Source of the DNA: a virus
Length of the DNA stretch: 64,000 nt
Virus record (IMG/VR): IMGVR_UViG_3300022752_000023
Coordinates: 1-64,000 of that record
Strand: one strand, 5' to 3'
Part shown: piece by piece, positions 15,676 through 25,600 of the stretch
How the letters are laid out: every line of letters starts with the position of its first letter
Numbering within the stretch: the stretch's first letter is position 1
The notes under the pieces: generated by a model
What the model saw: only the letters and a program-made list of their open reading frames with translations
What the model was told of the DNA's origin: nothing
Databases searched by the model: none
Program-made: the position numbers and the translations under genes

Positions 15676-16830
15676 CTATTTTCGCTTTCTGCCTTTTGGG
15701 GCCGGAAGCAGCAATTCAAGCGCGGTGGTTTGCAGTAAATCACGCAGGGTGTGGTAATGCCCGCGTGAACACCGCAACATAGCACAAAACAAGTCGTAGG
15801 CAGTGCGCTGCTTCAGCACTTCTTTTGTGTAAACGTTAATGGCGTCGCGCGGCTCGACGTCCGCACCCACCATTGCCGTATTTCGAATAATCTGCTTGGC
15901 GTCTTCTCGTGTGATCTTGAACTTCATCAAGTACGAGACCCACTTGTCGTTCGCCGCGTCCATCGTGGTTTTGTCTGGCGAAAACTCCATCGACAGCCGC
16001 ATCAGAGCCATTACGCGTGCGGCGACAACGCTCATATCAATACTGCGCTCAGCGACGTTGCCGGCCATAATCGCAGTACGGCCGACCAGATCTGCACCTG
16101 TGTGATTAAGCCGGCCGCCCTTGCCCGCAGGCGACAGCGCGGCGCCAAACTTCGTATACAGGCACGTCGACGCCCGAATAGCGTTTCCGGTGTCTTCCCG
16201 ATTTGAGAAATACCATCCCGACGCAAACGTGTGCCGCGGGTCGGTATAGATATCTGTACGCCGCGTTTTTGGGTCGATGAAATACAGCCGCAGTTCTCGT
16301 CCCAGCAGCTCAGCCCGAAAAAACTCGGCCTGCGGCTGCTTGTCGTACAGTTCGTTGCTGACGGTTTCCATAAAAACGCTGTTATCCAGCATGCGGTGGT
16401 CAAGGCCAAGAAAGCCCTCGACAGAACGCTCGCGGTGGTTTACCAGTAACGTGCGTTCTCGCAACGCATCAAACCTAACACGAAGTGTCGTGTTGTAAAT
16501 ACTGACTGCCGCCGCGATATCTGTCCCACGCGTGGTTGTCCGAACCTGCCGGACGTTTTCGCCGGACAACTCGTTAAACAACTGGGCCAGACCCACTGAC
16601 AGTACCGAAGCCAACGCCCGGAAACCGATAGCGTTAAACCGGTAGCCGTTTTCTACGATGCTCCCGTCGGGCCCCATAATTAGCTGGGACTCTTCGACAA
16701 CAGGGACTGACTCCGTGCTCGCGGAGCGCATCTCTAGAAACCTTCGGCACTCTTCTAGCTGGTTTGCCGCGAACGAGAACGCCGGCACAGGCGCAAATAC
16801 ACTACGCACCGTTGTTGTTGCCGACAACAT
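15676..16830 (-). CDS. Hypothetical protein, 384 aa
   Basis: No confident family assignment is possible. The protein is soluble. Segments are GYRFNAIGFRALASVLSVGL, SVEGFLGLDHRMLDNSVFME, LRLYFIDPKTRRTDIYTDPR and a Gly-rich GGRLNHTGADLVGRTA, with a basic tail PAPKGRKRK. The alternation of short conserved-looking loops resembles phage proteins of the DUF932 type, but I cannot establish this by eye. It ends 28 nt before the 14761 gene. Confidence 0.72.
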   Translation of the reverse strand: MLSATTTVRSVFAPVPAFSFAANQLEECRRFLEMRSASTESVPVVEESQLIMGPDGSIVENGYRFNAIGFRALASVLSVGLAQLFNELSGENVRQVRTTTRGTDIAAAVSIYNTTLRVRFDALRERTLLVNHRERSVEGFLGLDHRMLDNSVFMETVSNELYDKQPQAEFFRAELLGRELRLYFIDPKTRRTDIYTDPRHTFASGWYFSNREDTGNAIRASTCLYTKFGAALSPAGKGGRLNHTGADLVGRTAIMAGNVAERSIDMSVVAARVMALMRLSMEFSPDKTTMDAANDKWVSYLMKFKITREDAKQIIRNTAMVGADVEPRDAINVYTKEVLKQRTAYDLFCAMLRCSRGHYHTLRDLLQTTALELLLPAPKGRKRK

Positions 16831-16848
16831 TCGGGCCTCCGTGCCGCA

Positions 16849-17409
16849 CTAGTCGTAATACCAGTCTGAACCGATCGCGTTAAAGAGCGTGGTGGTGTGC
16901 TCAACTATAAAGATATTCTTGACAGTTGGCGGAAAACTGCAGATCCACTGAACACGAGGAATGCCGGTGTCGTCTGTTATATGGTTGTGGGCGCACAGCA
17001 TCGTCCGCACCACAGGAAAACACATGATGAACCGACGCTCTGTGTTTACTTCCATTCTGTGCAGATTCTTGGCCACCGCAGCGCACAACCTGTTTTTACC
17101 GTCTTTCGGCAGTTTGAACAGATCAGCCATCGTCAATTCGTGGAGCCGCGGAATACGCCGGCCGCACAAGACGCCCGGAAAGCGGTGAAACTCGGAGTTA
17201 AACCAGCTAAAGTTTAACTTGTCGTGTCCGGTCATATCCCGGCACTCGTTCACCATCTTGCCCCAGCCAGATATCTTAATCCCGCACTCCCGGAACACGC
17301 GCTTGATAATCCGCTCCTCAAACGCGAGCTGGCGCTGAAACCGAATGGCCTCGGCGCCCTGACTGTCCTGATTGAACAGCTCGTTAAAAAAGTTATCGCG
17401 CGGATCCAT
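16849..17409 (-). CDS. Hypothetical protein, 186 aa
   Basis: The likely start is ATG 17409 (MDPRDNFFNELFNQDSQG), directly after the upstream stop; the open frame extends to 17445. The N-terminal half is helical and basic (RQLAFEERIIKRVFRECGIK). The second half contains RRIPRLHELTMADLFKLPKD and a strand-rich region. No motif is recognised. Confidence 0.7.
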   Translation of the reverse strand: MDPRDNFFNELFNQDSQGAEAIRFQRQLAFEERIIKRVFRECGIKISGWGKMVNECRDMTGHDKLNFSWFNSEFHRFPGVLCGRRIPRLHELTMADLFKLPKDGKNRLCAAVAKNLHRMEVNTERRFIMCFPVVRTMLCAHNHITDDTGIPRVQWICSFPPTVKNIFIVEHTTTLFNAIGSDWYYD

Positions 17410-17410
17410 G

Positions 17411-17620
17411 TCAGGGCGCCGGATTGTTATCAAAATAGCTGGCAATTGACTCGGGTGGCGGGAGCGGCATCCACAATAGCAATTCTTGTCGCGTAGCCAG
17501 CTCGCCGCCCGTCACCATGAACTGATCGTGCGTGACCGGATCAGCCGCGAGTACTTTTTCGTCGCGGCCGGGCAGCCTGTCGTTTACGTGCGTCCACCTT
17601 CCGAACTTTGGTTCCTTCAT
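17411..17620 (-). CDS. Small DUF551-like protein, 69 aa
   Basis: The pattern GRWTHVNDRLPGRDEKVLAA, then a linker and LLLWMPLPPPES, matches the short DUF551 layout (W..V.DRLP...VL...WMPLP.PP) common in phages. The function of that family is unknown. It overlaps the preceding 91-aa gene by 80 nt. Confidence 0.66.
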   Translation of the reverse strand: MKEPKFGRWTHVNDRLPGRDEKVLAADPVTHDQFMVTGGELATRQELLLWMPLPPPESIASYFDNNPAP

Positions 17621-17816
17621 GAAGCACCTTTTCTACGTCTTTAAGCAATTCTTCGGCGTTAATGAGTTTGTCACACGCCGATTCACCCGCCGGCACGCAT
17701 TGGTGCGTAGCCAGCACATCTCGCATCACCCACGCCAACCAGTCAACCTCTTCTCGCGTAAACGAGATTGTAATACTGGACGGCGTAAGAGCGTGTTCAA
17801 TTCTTTTCTTTGCCAT
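17541..17816 (-). CDS. Hypothetical protein, 91 aa
   Basis: The N-terminal ~65 residues look genuine: TISFTREEVDWLAWVMRDVL, then a helical DKLINAEELLKDVEKVLHEG. The C-terminal 27 residues lie in the region shared with the downstream gene and are very basic (VRKVDARKRQAARPRRKSTR). It overlaps the upstream gene by 20 nt. The function is unknown. Confidence 0.62.
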   Translation of the reverse strand: MAKKRIEHALTPSSITISFTREEVDWLAWVMRDVLATHQCVPAGESACDKLINAEELLKDVEKVLHEGTKVRKVDARKRQAARPRRKSTRG

Positions 17817-18009
17817 CTGGTGTACTCACATAAATCCGCGCATCAGTGCGAAACTCTCCGCACCAATCATCACGACTGACGATCGGCCAAAAAGTATCTG
17901 GCGTACTTTGATCTGGCCGCGGCGCGTGTCGACGACAATCGCCAAAAGCTAAGTCGTTTGCTTTGTGCTTGTAATACACGCAATCTGCGCAGCAAATATT
18001 AGCCGGCAT
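17797..18009 (-). CDS. Small cysteine-motif protein, 70 aa
   Basis: The layout NICCADCVYYKHK, DCRRHAPRP, then FWPIVSRDDWCGEF places cysteines as CxxC...C...WC with a conserved-looking DWCGEF. I recall similar small Cys proteins in phages and environmental bacteria, thought to bind a metal. It overlaps the following gene by 20 nt and precedes it in the recA transcript. The role is unknown. Confidence 0.72.
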   Translation of the reverse strand: MPANICCADCVYYKHKANDLAFGDCRRHAPRPDQSTPDTFWPIVSRDDWCGEFRTDARIYVSTPDGKEKN

Positions 18010-18011
18010 GT

Positions 18012-18368
18012 TTATTCCTCATCTTCTTCTTCATATTTATCCGCGTTGTGTTCTTCGTCATATTCGTCAACGGCTTCCATGAACTCGTCAAAGGTCAAAT
18101 CAGGCGCGTTGACGCACTCCATAAACTGATACACAAACTTGCGCTCGCCCGTCTCGTCGTCAACACGCTCGACAAGGCGATAGTGCATCATGTCGCCGGT
18201 TTCGTGGTCGTAACCGCTTATGATGGTATCGGCTTCGGGAATAGGCACGGGCAGCTTAGATCCGTCTACAGGGCCGCCAAAACACTCGGCAACCTGAAAC
18301 AGTCCTTTTTGCATGCCCATAAGTTCATGCTCAAAAGTCGTATCGTCATCTTCGTTGTCATCGTCCAT
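18012..18368 (-). CDS. Acidic hypothetical protein, 118 aa
   Basis: The protein is strongly acidic at both ends (MDDDNEDDDTTFEHE and EYDEEHNADKYEEEDEE). A small globular centre contains KGLFQVAECFGGPVDG and MHYRLVERVDDETGERKFVY. It overlaps the recA stop by 1 nt. The acidic character could suit interaction with basic DNA-binding proteins or DNA mimicry, which is speculative. Confidence 0.72.
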   Translation of the reverse strand: MDDDNEDDDTTFEHELMGMQKGLFQVAECFGGPVDGSKLPVPIPEADTIISGYDHETGDMMHYRLVERVDDETGERKFVYQFMECVNAPDLTFDEFMEAVDEYDEEHNADKYEEEDEE

Positions 18369-19738
18369 TAGTCAACCTGACCTAAAGGATCAAAATCAGA
18401 ACCAACAACCTCTCCCACAGTGCTCGACGCGGCCATAAGCTCGGGCACGTCGGTCATCTGATTCTTCTTCAGCTCTTCCATCACCTGCTCACGATACTTA
18501 CGCGCGGGATCGCATATCGTGTAATCATTTACACCAAGAAGCCCGTGAAGCATGCCGAGAACCTTGGGGTTGTCTTCAAGCATGATTGAAGCTTCGACCT
18601 CAGACACTGCGTCCTGCTTAGAGATACCGAGCGCCTTGGAAAAGACGAGCGGAGTTTCAGCGTTCTTGGTACCGTGCTTGTACTCCAGATCACAAACCTG
18701 CTTGAGCAAGCCCGGCAGCTTCGGATCCATGCCCGGAACCGGCTTACCGTCGCCGGCCTGCAGCTCCATGAGCAGCCGGATCGACGCGGTGTGCCAGTCC
18801 CAGAAATGGAACTGCTGGTTCTTAAACGTCTCGTTACCGTTCTTGTCAACAGCCGGCACGATTTCGTTGTACCAGAGCAAATTAACAACGATCTTGCGCC
18901 CGGGAGCGCCGAGATTGTTCTTAGTTGCTGCGATACGAATCGAAGAACCCTCGTAGCGCGAAGGAATGTTCTTCTGTGACGCTTTTGACATATCAAGAAT
19001 CAACGTCGGGTAATAATCAAGACTCGCGCCGCCGGGGGCGTATTTCTTCGGCGGGCCAAAGCCCATCGAGTTAATCTCTTCCTTCAGGTGATTTGTCGCA
19101 ATAAGCGCGATCGGGTAATGACGCAACGTGGGCACTAACGCCGTCCGCATAAAGTCCGAAAGGTTGCGGGCAAGATACGGATGACCAGCCGCGGCGTGAC
19201 CCTCGTCGGCAACCTTCTCGACGCGCCGATCGACTTCGACAGCCGAGATAGAGTCGATGCCGATACAAATAGGAATAACCCTGTCTGGGGCGTTAGCCGC
19301 GTCGACCTGCTTGTGAATCGCCTGACAGAACTCCATGTAATGCTTCTGCCACTCCTCCACGCTCGCCGCCGTCTTGATCCGAGTGCGCGCGATGTACTGC
19401 TGGTTGTGGCTGAATAGGCCCGACATCATGGTCGGCGAGCCCTTGTTCTCCGTGTCGATCATGATGGCGCCGCCGCCATACATGTGAAACCAGCGCATAA
19501 TCTCGATGAGAAGCGCCGACTTACCGGCGCTGAACTCGCCGCGAAGCTGCGTGAAGCGCGACAGCGGGAAAATGTTAGCCTGCAGCAGATAGCGCGCTGC
19601 AAGCGTGGGAAGCGGCAAGCCGATCAGCGGATCTTGATCTTCCGCCGTCGCCTTGAGCACTTCCGTGATAACCGGATGCTCACCGTTGCGGGCGAACACA
19701 TCAACCGCGTCGTGATCTTCTTTACGTTTGCGACCCAT
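18368..19738 (-). CDS. RecA/UvsX-type recombinase
   Basis: The 456-aa RecA-fold ATPase promotes strand exchange and recombination-dependent replication. Walker A is GEFSAGKS (residues 67-74); Walker B is RVIPICIGIDSISAVE. PIALIATNHLKEE and a KKYAPGGASLDYYPTLILDM loop correspond to the motif 3 and L2 region of RecA proteins, where the GG/A pattern is conserved. The C-terminal ~150 residues are phage-specific. It lies next to a DUF262+HNH gene and downstream of the putative ssDNA-binding protein, matching a T4-like UvsX/gp32 arrangement. Confidence 0.88.
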   Translation of the reverse strand: MGRKRKEDHDAVDVFARNGEHPVITEVLKATAEDQDPLIGLPLPTLAARYLLQANIFPLSRFTQLRGEFSAGKSALLIEIMRWFHMYGGGAIMIDTENKGSPTMMSGLFSHNQQYIARTRIKTAASVEEWQKHYMEFCQAIHKQVDAANAPDRVIPICIGIDSISAVEVDRRVEKVADEGHAAAGHPYLARNLSDFMRTALVPTLRHYPIALIATNHLKEEINSMGFGPPKKYAPGGASLDYYPTLILDMSKASQKNIPSRYEGSSIRIAATKNNLGAPGRKIVVNLLWYNEIVPAVDKNGNETFKNQQFHFWDWHTASIRLLMELQAGDGKPVPGMDPKLPGLLKQVCDLEYKHGTKNAETPLVFSKALGISKQDAVSEVEASIMLEDNPKVLGMLHGLLGVNDYTICDPARKYREQVMEELKKNQMTDVPELMAASSTVGEVVGSDFDPLGQVD

Positions 19739-21078
19739 TAGTTATCTACCTCTTCATTAAAAGTAAGAGACATCTGCGACGGAGCGTTTGTAAGCCGCGT
19801 CAATTCATCTGTCGTCATGTCGCGCGCTCCGCGCGAAAGATTAGTCAGCGCGTCTTCTACAACAGTTTCTTCGCCGCCGTCGACCGCTGGAACGACGTGA
19901 CTACGATGACACCCCTTTTTACCGCGAACCCCAACTACCTTTGGTTTTCTTTTTGACTTTTTACGGTCAATGTCAAATCCAAACACGCTAGCTGGGTGGC
20001 GCAACCAATAAAGATCATGTTGCGACATTCTGACTTCTTGTTTTGCGCCTACAACTTCCGTTGAGTCGACATAAAAACGCGATTTCCATTCTTCTAATCC
20101 GTCAGCGTGATCAAGATACCACGCAATAAAATCTGCTAGCGCAAGTGCCGGAATGTCGTCGCGAAGATGTACAAAAACAGCGGCGTTAAAAATTGCGCGC
20201 ACAGTTTGTATTTCCCATGCCTTGTGCGTATGAGAAAAAGAAGCATCGCGCGCCGCTATAAGTCGGTCAACCAGCGCAACAACACTTGCTAGGTAATCGT
20301 AAAAACGTTTGATTTCTCGGTCAGCGGCGGCAATATCCCAGTTTTTTTCTTTGATCAGTTCTGATACTAAAAATTCTGGCTGCAACGTCTTGCTCTGAGT
20401 GTCGTGCGTAAGAATTTTATCCACTGACGGTTTTTTTGCCGCCCACATGTGAAACAACGCGAGCGCTCCGCGGTGTAACTGACCGTTTCGTTTTCGCCCG
20501 CCTGTGCCGAGCGAACTAGTCATGTTATTTGTTTTCAAAACGTCGGCGCCGGACAATCGCGCAGTTAGCTCCACCACAATAGCGCGCACTTGATCGTAGA
20601 CGTGTTCTCCGATTTTTATCCCACCAATTTTGAGGCCAGCAAGCTCGCCACGCCATAAATCATACGGGAGCAAGCCGGTGCCTTTGTTGAGATTTTGAAA
20701 CGAAATCATTGCAACGTCGTGTGTTTCGTGTTGGCAGTGCATAATGTGCACGCCAACATGTTTCAACAGATCTGCTTGCTGCGGCGTCAAATTAAAATTT
20801 GCTGGTGTTGAAATGGCGTTGTTCAACGTTGTCAAACGCTGCCGCCCATCTTTTAAATATCGAATCAAACTGTTAGGCAAACAGTAGGTGTGTACCGCAG
20901 CTTCAAGCCGGCCGGTTAACAACGTAAATTGAATAAAATCGCGTTGTTTCTTTTCTGGCCAAACAAATTCGCGTTGAAAAAACGGATTTACGAGTTCGTC
21001 ATGCTCTATTTCGCGCAAAATGTCTTTAACAAGTAAATCACGCGACGGCGGCTGCGGGAGAGACGTTAAAACGTCCAT
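19738..21078 (-). CDS. DUF262-domain protein with C-terminal HNH-like motif (GmrSD-like layout)
   Basis: The start ATG 21078 (MDVLTSLPQPPSRDLL) has GAAAGGAA 5-6 nt upstream. The N-terminal domain matches DUF262, a ParB/Srx-like NTP-binding fold: VNPFFQREFVWPEKKQRDFI, then YLKDGRQRLTTLNNAI (usual DGQQR) and ISFQNLNKGTGLLPYDLWRG. The C-terminus contains CHRSHVVPAVDGGEETVVED followed by ALTNLSRGARDM, an HNH/beta-beta-alpha-metal-like arrangement. DUF262 fused to an HNH nuclease is the architecture of GmrSD-type modification-dependent restriction enzymes. Its place between RecA and the ssDNA-binding candidate suggests either a replication nuclease or a weapon against competing DNA. Confidence 0.72.
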   Translation of the reverse strand: MDVLTSLPQPPSRDLLVKDILREIEHDELVNPFFQREFVWPEKKQRDFIQFTLLTGRLEAAVHTYCLPNSLIRYLKDGRQRLTTLNNAISTPANFNLTPQQADLLKHVGVHIMHCQHETHDVAMISFQNLNKGTGLLPYDLWRGELAGLKIGGIKIGEHVYDQVRAIVVELTARLSGADVLKTNNMTSSLGTGGRKRNGQLHRGALALFHMWAAKKPSVDKILTHDTQSKTLQPEFLVSELIKEKNWDIAAADREIKRFYDYLASVVALVDRLIAARDASFSHTHKAWEIQTVRAIFNAAVFVHLRDDIPALALADFIAWYLDHADGLEEWKSRFYVDSTEVVGAKQEVRMSQHDLYWLRHPASVFGFDIDRKKSKRKPKVVGVRGKKGCHRSHVVPAVDGGEETVVEDALTNLSRGARDMTTDELTRLTNAPSQMSLTFNEEVDN

Positions 21079-21098
21079 GTAGTTTCCTTTCTGATATG

Positions 21099-21150
21099 AA
21101 AACCCCGGCTCCGGCACACGCGCCACAGAGAAATACGCGGTGCCGGAGCC
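21099..21150 (-). terminator. Hairpin, probable weak terminator after the ssDNA-binding candidate
   Basis: There is a perfect 11-bp stem, GGCTCCGGCAC and GTGCCGGAGCC (21107-21117 with 21140-21150). It is followed on the minus strand by GGGG and only four T residues (21099-21102). It lies between the 21163 stop and the DUF262 start. The short T-run suggests partial termination, lowering expression of DUF262 and RecA relative to the upstream gene. Confidence 0.6.
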
Positions 21151-21162
21151 AGAGCCGAAAGA

Positions 21163-22527
21163 TTATTTCTGGGCCGCACGTGCACGAGCACGAGCCAGAA
21201 TGTCAGCAGAATCGCGCTTCGGCGGCACAGCGGCCGTCGGCGCAGCCGGAGGAGCCGGCGGCGGGTTAGAGAAAAAGTCAGCGACGCTCTCCTCAGCCTC
21301 CGCCGAAATTTCGGCGTCGGGCTGCGGATCCCACGGCGCTACGGGGTCGGGCTTCGGGGCCGGCTTCCGCGCTGCCGGCGCAGTCGCGCGCGGCGGAGGA
21401 GCAGGCGCCTCAAGATCCTCGACGGGCGTGTCTACGCCTTGAAACGTTGACGTACCCTTTGGCAGCGCTCGGAGATACTGCGGGAAATCACGCCACGCGA
21501 AATCCAACGCTTCTCGCGGAAACACCGGCGCCAGCATCTCAGCCTGCTCCTCGTACGACGGCAGCCGTAGGAAATCTTCCCACGTGCCGGCCTCAGCGAC
21601 AATGCGCTCCGCGTACGGCTCCAGCGAAATCTCCTGACCGTTAAACGTGTCGTGGAGAATACCGAAGTGCGTGTAATCACTCCGCGAATGCGGATAGCCA
21701 ACGATGTACTTCGCGCTCTGCGCACCGCGCGCAAACTTCGGGCACTGGAACGTCGTCGGACCCTCAACACCTGTCGCGATAAGATTGGCGCCGCCACTCT
21801 TAAACGCTTCGGGAAGAATCGTAAACAACTTCGCCGGACCAAACGACAGCAGGTCGCCGCTCAGATATTCGCCCGTGTTTTCGTCACGAACGCTGAGCGC
21901 CGCAGCTAACGCCTCAGCCGCACTGGTCTTCAAACCAATAATGCGGGCGTTACGCTTGTTATCGTCCGAGAACGCGCCGAGAACGATCTTTCCGTGTTCG
22001 TCAACAAACACAGAAGTCGCCGAAATAAACATCGTCTTTTCGGGCTTCTTCAGCGAACCAATGTGCGAGTTACGTACAAACTCTTTGGACAGCAGCTCCG
22101 CGAACAGCCGACCGAGCGTCGGGTGCGGGTTGTCCTTGGAGCTGTCGTACGCGACCTTGCGCAGAACGTGCAGCGGGCTTTCATACAGATTCACGTCGGG
22201 ATTGCCGTCGTGAATGATGTAGCAAATGCCCGGGTTACCTACCCAGTGCGCGCAAGTCAGCAGGCGGCTCCAGTCGCCCATAGCCACGTTATCGTGGCCC
22301 TCGCGGAAGTTGGCGAACGTCTCGCCCTTTTTACCTTCCTCGTAGATCGGCAACAGGCGCAGACACAGGCCGTTGTCGAGGAGTTCCCTGCCAGATGCAA
22401 TCAGAATGTTATTCTGCTTGCCGTAGGCGTATCGGCTCTTGCTGTTAGAGCCACCGGCGCCAATGTTGTTGGCCTTCCGGTATTCGGGATCAATTGCCGC
22501 AAAATTCGACGCATTGTAGCGTGGCAT
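21163..22527 (-). CDS. Probable ssDNA-binding protein (gp32-like role), 454 aa
   Basis: No motif proves the function. Position suggests it: directly after the polymerase, before RecA, with its own strong-looking promoter. The N-terminal ~370 residues are globular (NNILIASGRELLDNGLCLRL, CAHWVGNPGICYIIHDGNPD, KTMFISATSVFVDEHGKIVL). The last 85 residues are an Ala/Pro-rich linker with an acidic EISAEAEESVADFF segment, resembling the flexible acidic tails of ssDNA-binding proteins that recruit partners. A basic, Ala-rich end (RARARAAQK) follows the acidic stretch. The assignment is an inference from context and tail composition. Confidence 0.6.
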   Translation of the reverse strand: MPRYNASNFAAIDPEYRKANNIGAGGSNSKSRYAYGKQNNILIASGRELLDNGLCLRLLPIYEEGKKGETFANFREGHDNVAMGDWSRLLTCAHWVGNPGICYIIHDGNPDVNLYESPLHVLRKVAYDSSKDNPHPTLGRLFAELLSKEFVRNSHIGSLKKPEKTMFISATSVFVDEHGKIVLGAFSDDNKRNARIIGLKTSAAEALAAALSVRDENTGEYLSGDLLSFGPAKLFTILPEAFKSGGANLIATGVEGPTTFQCPKFARGAQSAKYIVGYPHSRSDYTHFGILHDTFNGQEISLEPYAERIVAEAGTWEDFLRLPSYEEQAEMLAPVFPREALDFAWRDFPQYLRALPKGTSTFQGVDTPVEDLEAPAPPPRATAPAARKPAPKPDPVAPWDPQPDAEISAEAEESVADFFSNPPPAPPAAPTAAVPPKRDSADILARARARAAQK

Positions 22528-22571
22528 AAAAACCTCTCTTTGTTAATAAGGGCCCTATTGCCCTATGTGGA

Positions 22572-22607
22572 TGTCTGCAACTATAGCAGACAAAACCATT
22601 CTGTCCA
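22572..22607 (-). promoter_or_regulatory. Sigma70-like promoter with an operator-like inverted repeat on the -10
   Basis: On the minus strand TGGACA (22602-22607) and TATAGT (22580-22585) are separated by 16 nt, close to the bacterial consensus. A perfect 7-bp inverted repeat, TGTCTGC-N7-GCAGACA (22572-22592), is centred on the -10 box. This would suit a repressor, or form a 5' hairpin near the transcript start. It lies in the 83-nt gap between the polymerase and the ssDNA-binding candidate. Confidence 0.62.
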
Positions 22608-22610
22608 GAC

Positions 22611-25600
22611 CTATTCGTCACAAAACCAATCGATACCCAAACCCCTAGATTTCTCGGGTTTCAGGTTCTCTCCCCAATGGAAAAACACGTCTCGGCTCAT
22701 TCCAAAGTGATACGGCCCGGCACCTTCGATTTGTGTGCCGTCAAGACGATGTGGCCAGAACGGCACACCATCCACCATACACGTCGGAATAACTTCTTTG
22801 TACACACGTTCAGCGTGCTCTAGCGGCACAATTAACACAATCGCGTCATGAATCTGCAGCGCGATTTTGTAGTCGATGTCTGAATGTTCTTCGCGGTACT
22901 TATAGAAGTTGTAAAGCGCGATCGATACAGCGTCAGCCACTCCACCTTGAATCGGAAAGTTCTGCGCCTGACGTTCTTGCTCGCCACGTACGGCTCTGTC
23001 TTTCGTCGGCATGAACCGACGGAATCGCCCGTATGGGCCAACGAGCCAGCCCGGATTTTGCGCCCGAGCGCGGCATTCGGCCAAGAACGTCTTTGTACCG
23101 GGATACGACTGGAAGTAAGCGTCTATCATCGCTTGGCACTGATCGGCCGTTACGTCGTGTCCTTCCTCTTTGCATTGCCGCGCAAGAGCTTCTGAGCCGC
23201 GGCCGTACGGAATACCGAAATTCACGTTTTTGGCTGCGACACGCAAACCCTTTACACCAGCGTCAGCCATACCCTGCTTTGTTGGCGTGACGCCGCTAAG
23301 CCTAAAAGTCTTCACAGCTTGCTGGCTGTGAATGTCGTAGTGATCCGGGTGATCCTCTGGAAGAAGATTACGCCGGACGTGCTCGATCATATTTTTATCT
23401 TGACTCAACCACGCGAGGACCGCCAGTTCCGCACCAGTGAGGTCGGTTTCGATGCCAACGCAGCCCTTGGGTACACGAAGGATCGAGCGGACGGGATGCT
23501 GGTATTTGTCCTTTCCGAGGATACGCTTGTAGTCGTCTTCCCGGCGCGAACTGAGGTTTTGGAGCGGAGGACGAGACGAAGATGCCCGGCCGGTTTCCTT
23601 CGTTTGAAACATGTGCGTACGAACTTTACCGTCGGAGTGAACACAGCCGACAAGACCTTTTTCGTACGTGTAATTACCGTTTTCATCGAGTTCGTATTCT
23701 CCGTCTTCTGTTTCCGAGGGTTTACGCAATACAGACTGCAGCACCTGACTAATAAACTTATAGTCACGAATTTTAGCCGCGGTCGAATTGATGTGCCCTA
23801 GGATACCCAGACTTTCTTTATCGGTACTGGGTGTCGCAGTGTCGGCATTAACGCCACGATACGATAACTCGTTCCACAGTACGGGGCGCTTACCAGTAGT
23901 TTTGACCGGACGCAAATCAAGCGTTTGCGCGTCGTCTGGAATGGGCGGCGCGTTTGTATAGCGATCAGCAAAGTCACGACCAAACAATGCGACGGCCAAC
24001 TGGGGCTGCGATTTTGGATTGAACGCCGGCCAGTTAAGTTCCGCGCGAATTTCTGCTAACAGTTGTTCTTGAGTATTCATGAACAGCGTCGTCAGTTCGT
24101 CGGCGCGGTTGCGGTCTATTTCGAGCCCTGTCATCTCCATTTCAAGAAACGCCAGAGATGCGTTATGCGCGGTCCAGTACGGCAGCCAACAGTCGTGCCC
24201 GGTGCTTGAACGAGCGATAATCCCGTCTTTACCGTTCGTGCCGTAAAACCGCATCATGATGCGTCGAGTGACGTCAACGTCGTATGACGCGTACGGGTGC
24301 AGAATGTGCGCCGGGCATTCGCCGTAACCGCCAACCTCGCTTGCCTTCAATTTGTTATCAGAACGGTACTTTTTCTTCCAGTGATCCAGCGGTTCCCAGT
24401 AAGTTGGGGCAGCAGTAAATCGCATGGAGCACTCGTCAAGGCCGTAACGCGCGCATTCGTTGACGGCGTGATACATAAGACTCGTGTCCCATCCGCCGCG
24501 CGTACGATCGTCTGGATCTTCGGCGGGGGCGTATTCCGCGCGCACATCCACGCCAAAATCAAAAAGCCACGGCAAGTCAGCGCGGAAAAAGTGCCCTCCC
24601 ACGCGAACGTGCCGCTCCGGCGTGCTTTTAAGCAGCCGCGTTAGCAAACGACGCGCCGCGTCCAAATTCGGTTGAAACGCTTCTGCGCCGCCCTGATGCC
24701 GCAGAACGATAGTGCGAGCCCACTTGTCTTTATTTGATATCTGAACAGTGCGCAGATACGCGCCCTCTTCTGTCGGATAGTCGCCGTGCCATTCACAGTC
24801 GATAGCGATGATATTGGAGTTAGGGTCGGGATCAGCGATCATGGCATCAACAATCTCAGCCAACGCTTCTTCGGTGTAAACGTCGGCATGATCGACGGCT
24901 TCCTCGTCTAAAATCTCGTCATGAATTAGCGCCTTGAATCGCCTAATTTGTCCAACGAAATCTTCTGTCGCCTCTGGCTTGCGCACAACAAAAGCTGGGT
25001 GCATGACCGACATAGCTTTCATCGTCCGTGTGTTGCCTTCGGCGTCTAAGGCCGAAACATCAAGAATCCGCCCGGCTAAACCAGTGATCGCGCTAGTCGT
25101 GCGCATCACAGCTTTTGTCGCCTCGTTACCGAGGCACAAAATAAACTCGGGCTGGACGATGCGCAGTTCTTGTTCGAGCAAGATGGCGCAGTTCTTAATC
25201 CACGCCGCCGGCACAGCCGTGATCTCCATCGGCGGAGCAAACTTGCAGGCAAACGTGACGTACCAGTCTTCGTACATCTCGGGACTGATGCCGCAATCCT
25301 CAAAGATGTCGGCCAGCGCGAGCATCGCCGGCCCGGCGGTCGCGTTGAGGCTTTCCATTTCGTAGTACCCGGGGAGCTTGCCAACTACCATCACCTTCGC
25401 TTTGCGCCAAGGACCGTAAGTCTCTACTGCGGCACCGCGTTTCCCCCAGCGATGACCGGGAAGAAACGGTACCGGAATAAGTTCTTTAGACGACTTGTGC
25501 GAAATCGGCAGATGGAAGTCTGGGCGATAAAGAGCGTTCCGGTACAGGTTAGTCAGATGTGTACCAACCGGAACGTTTTTCTTTTTCTTTGCGGCCGTCT

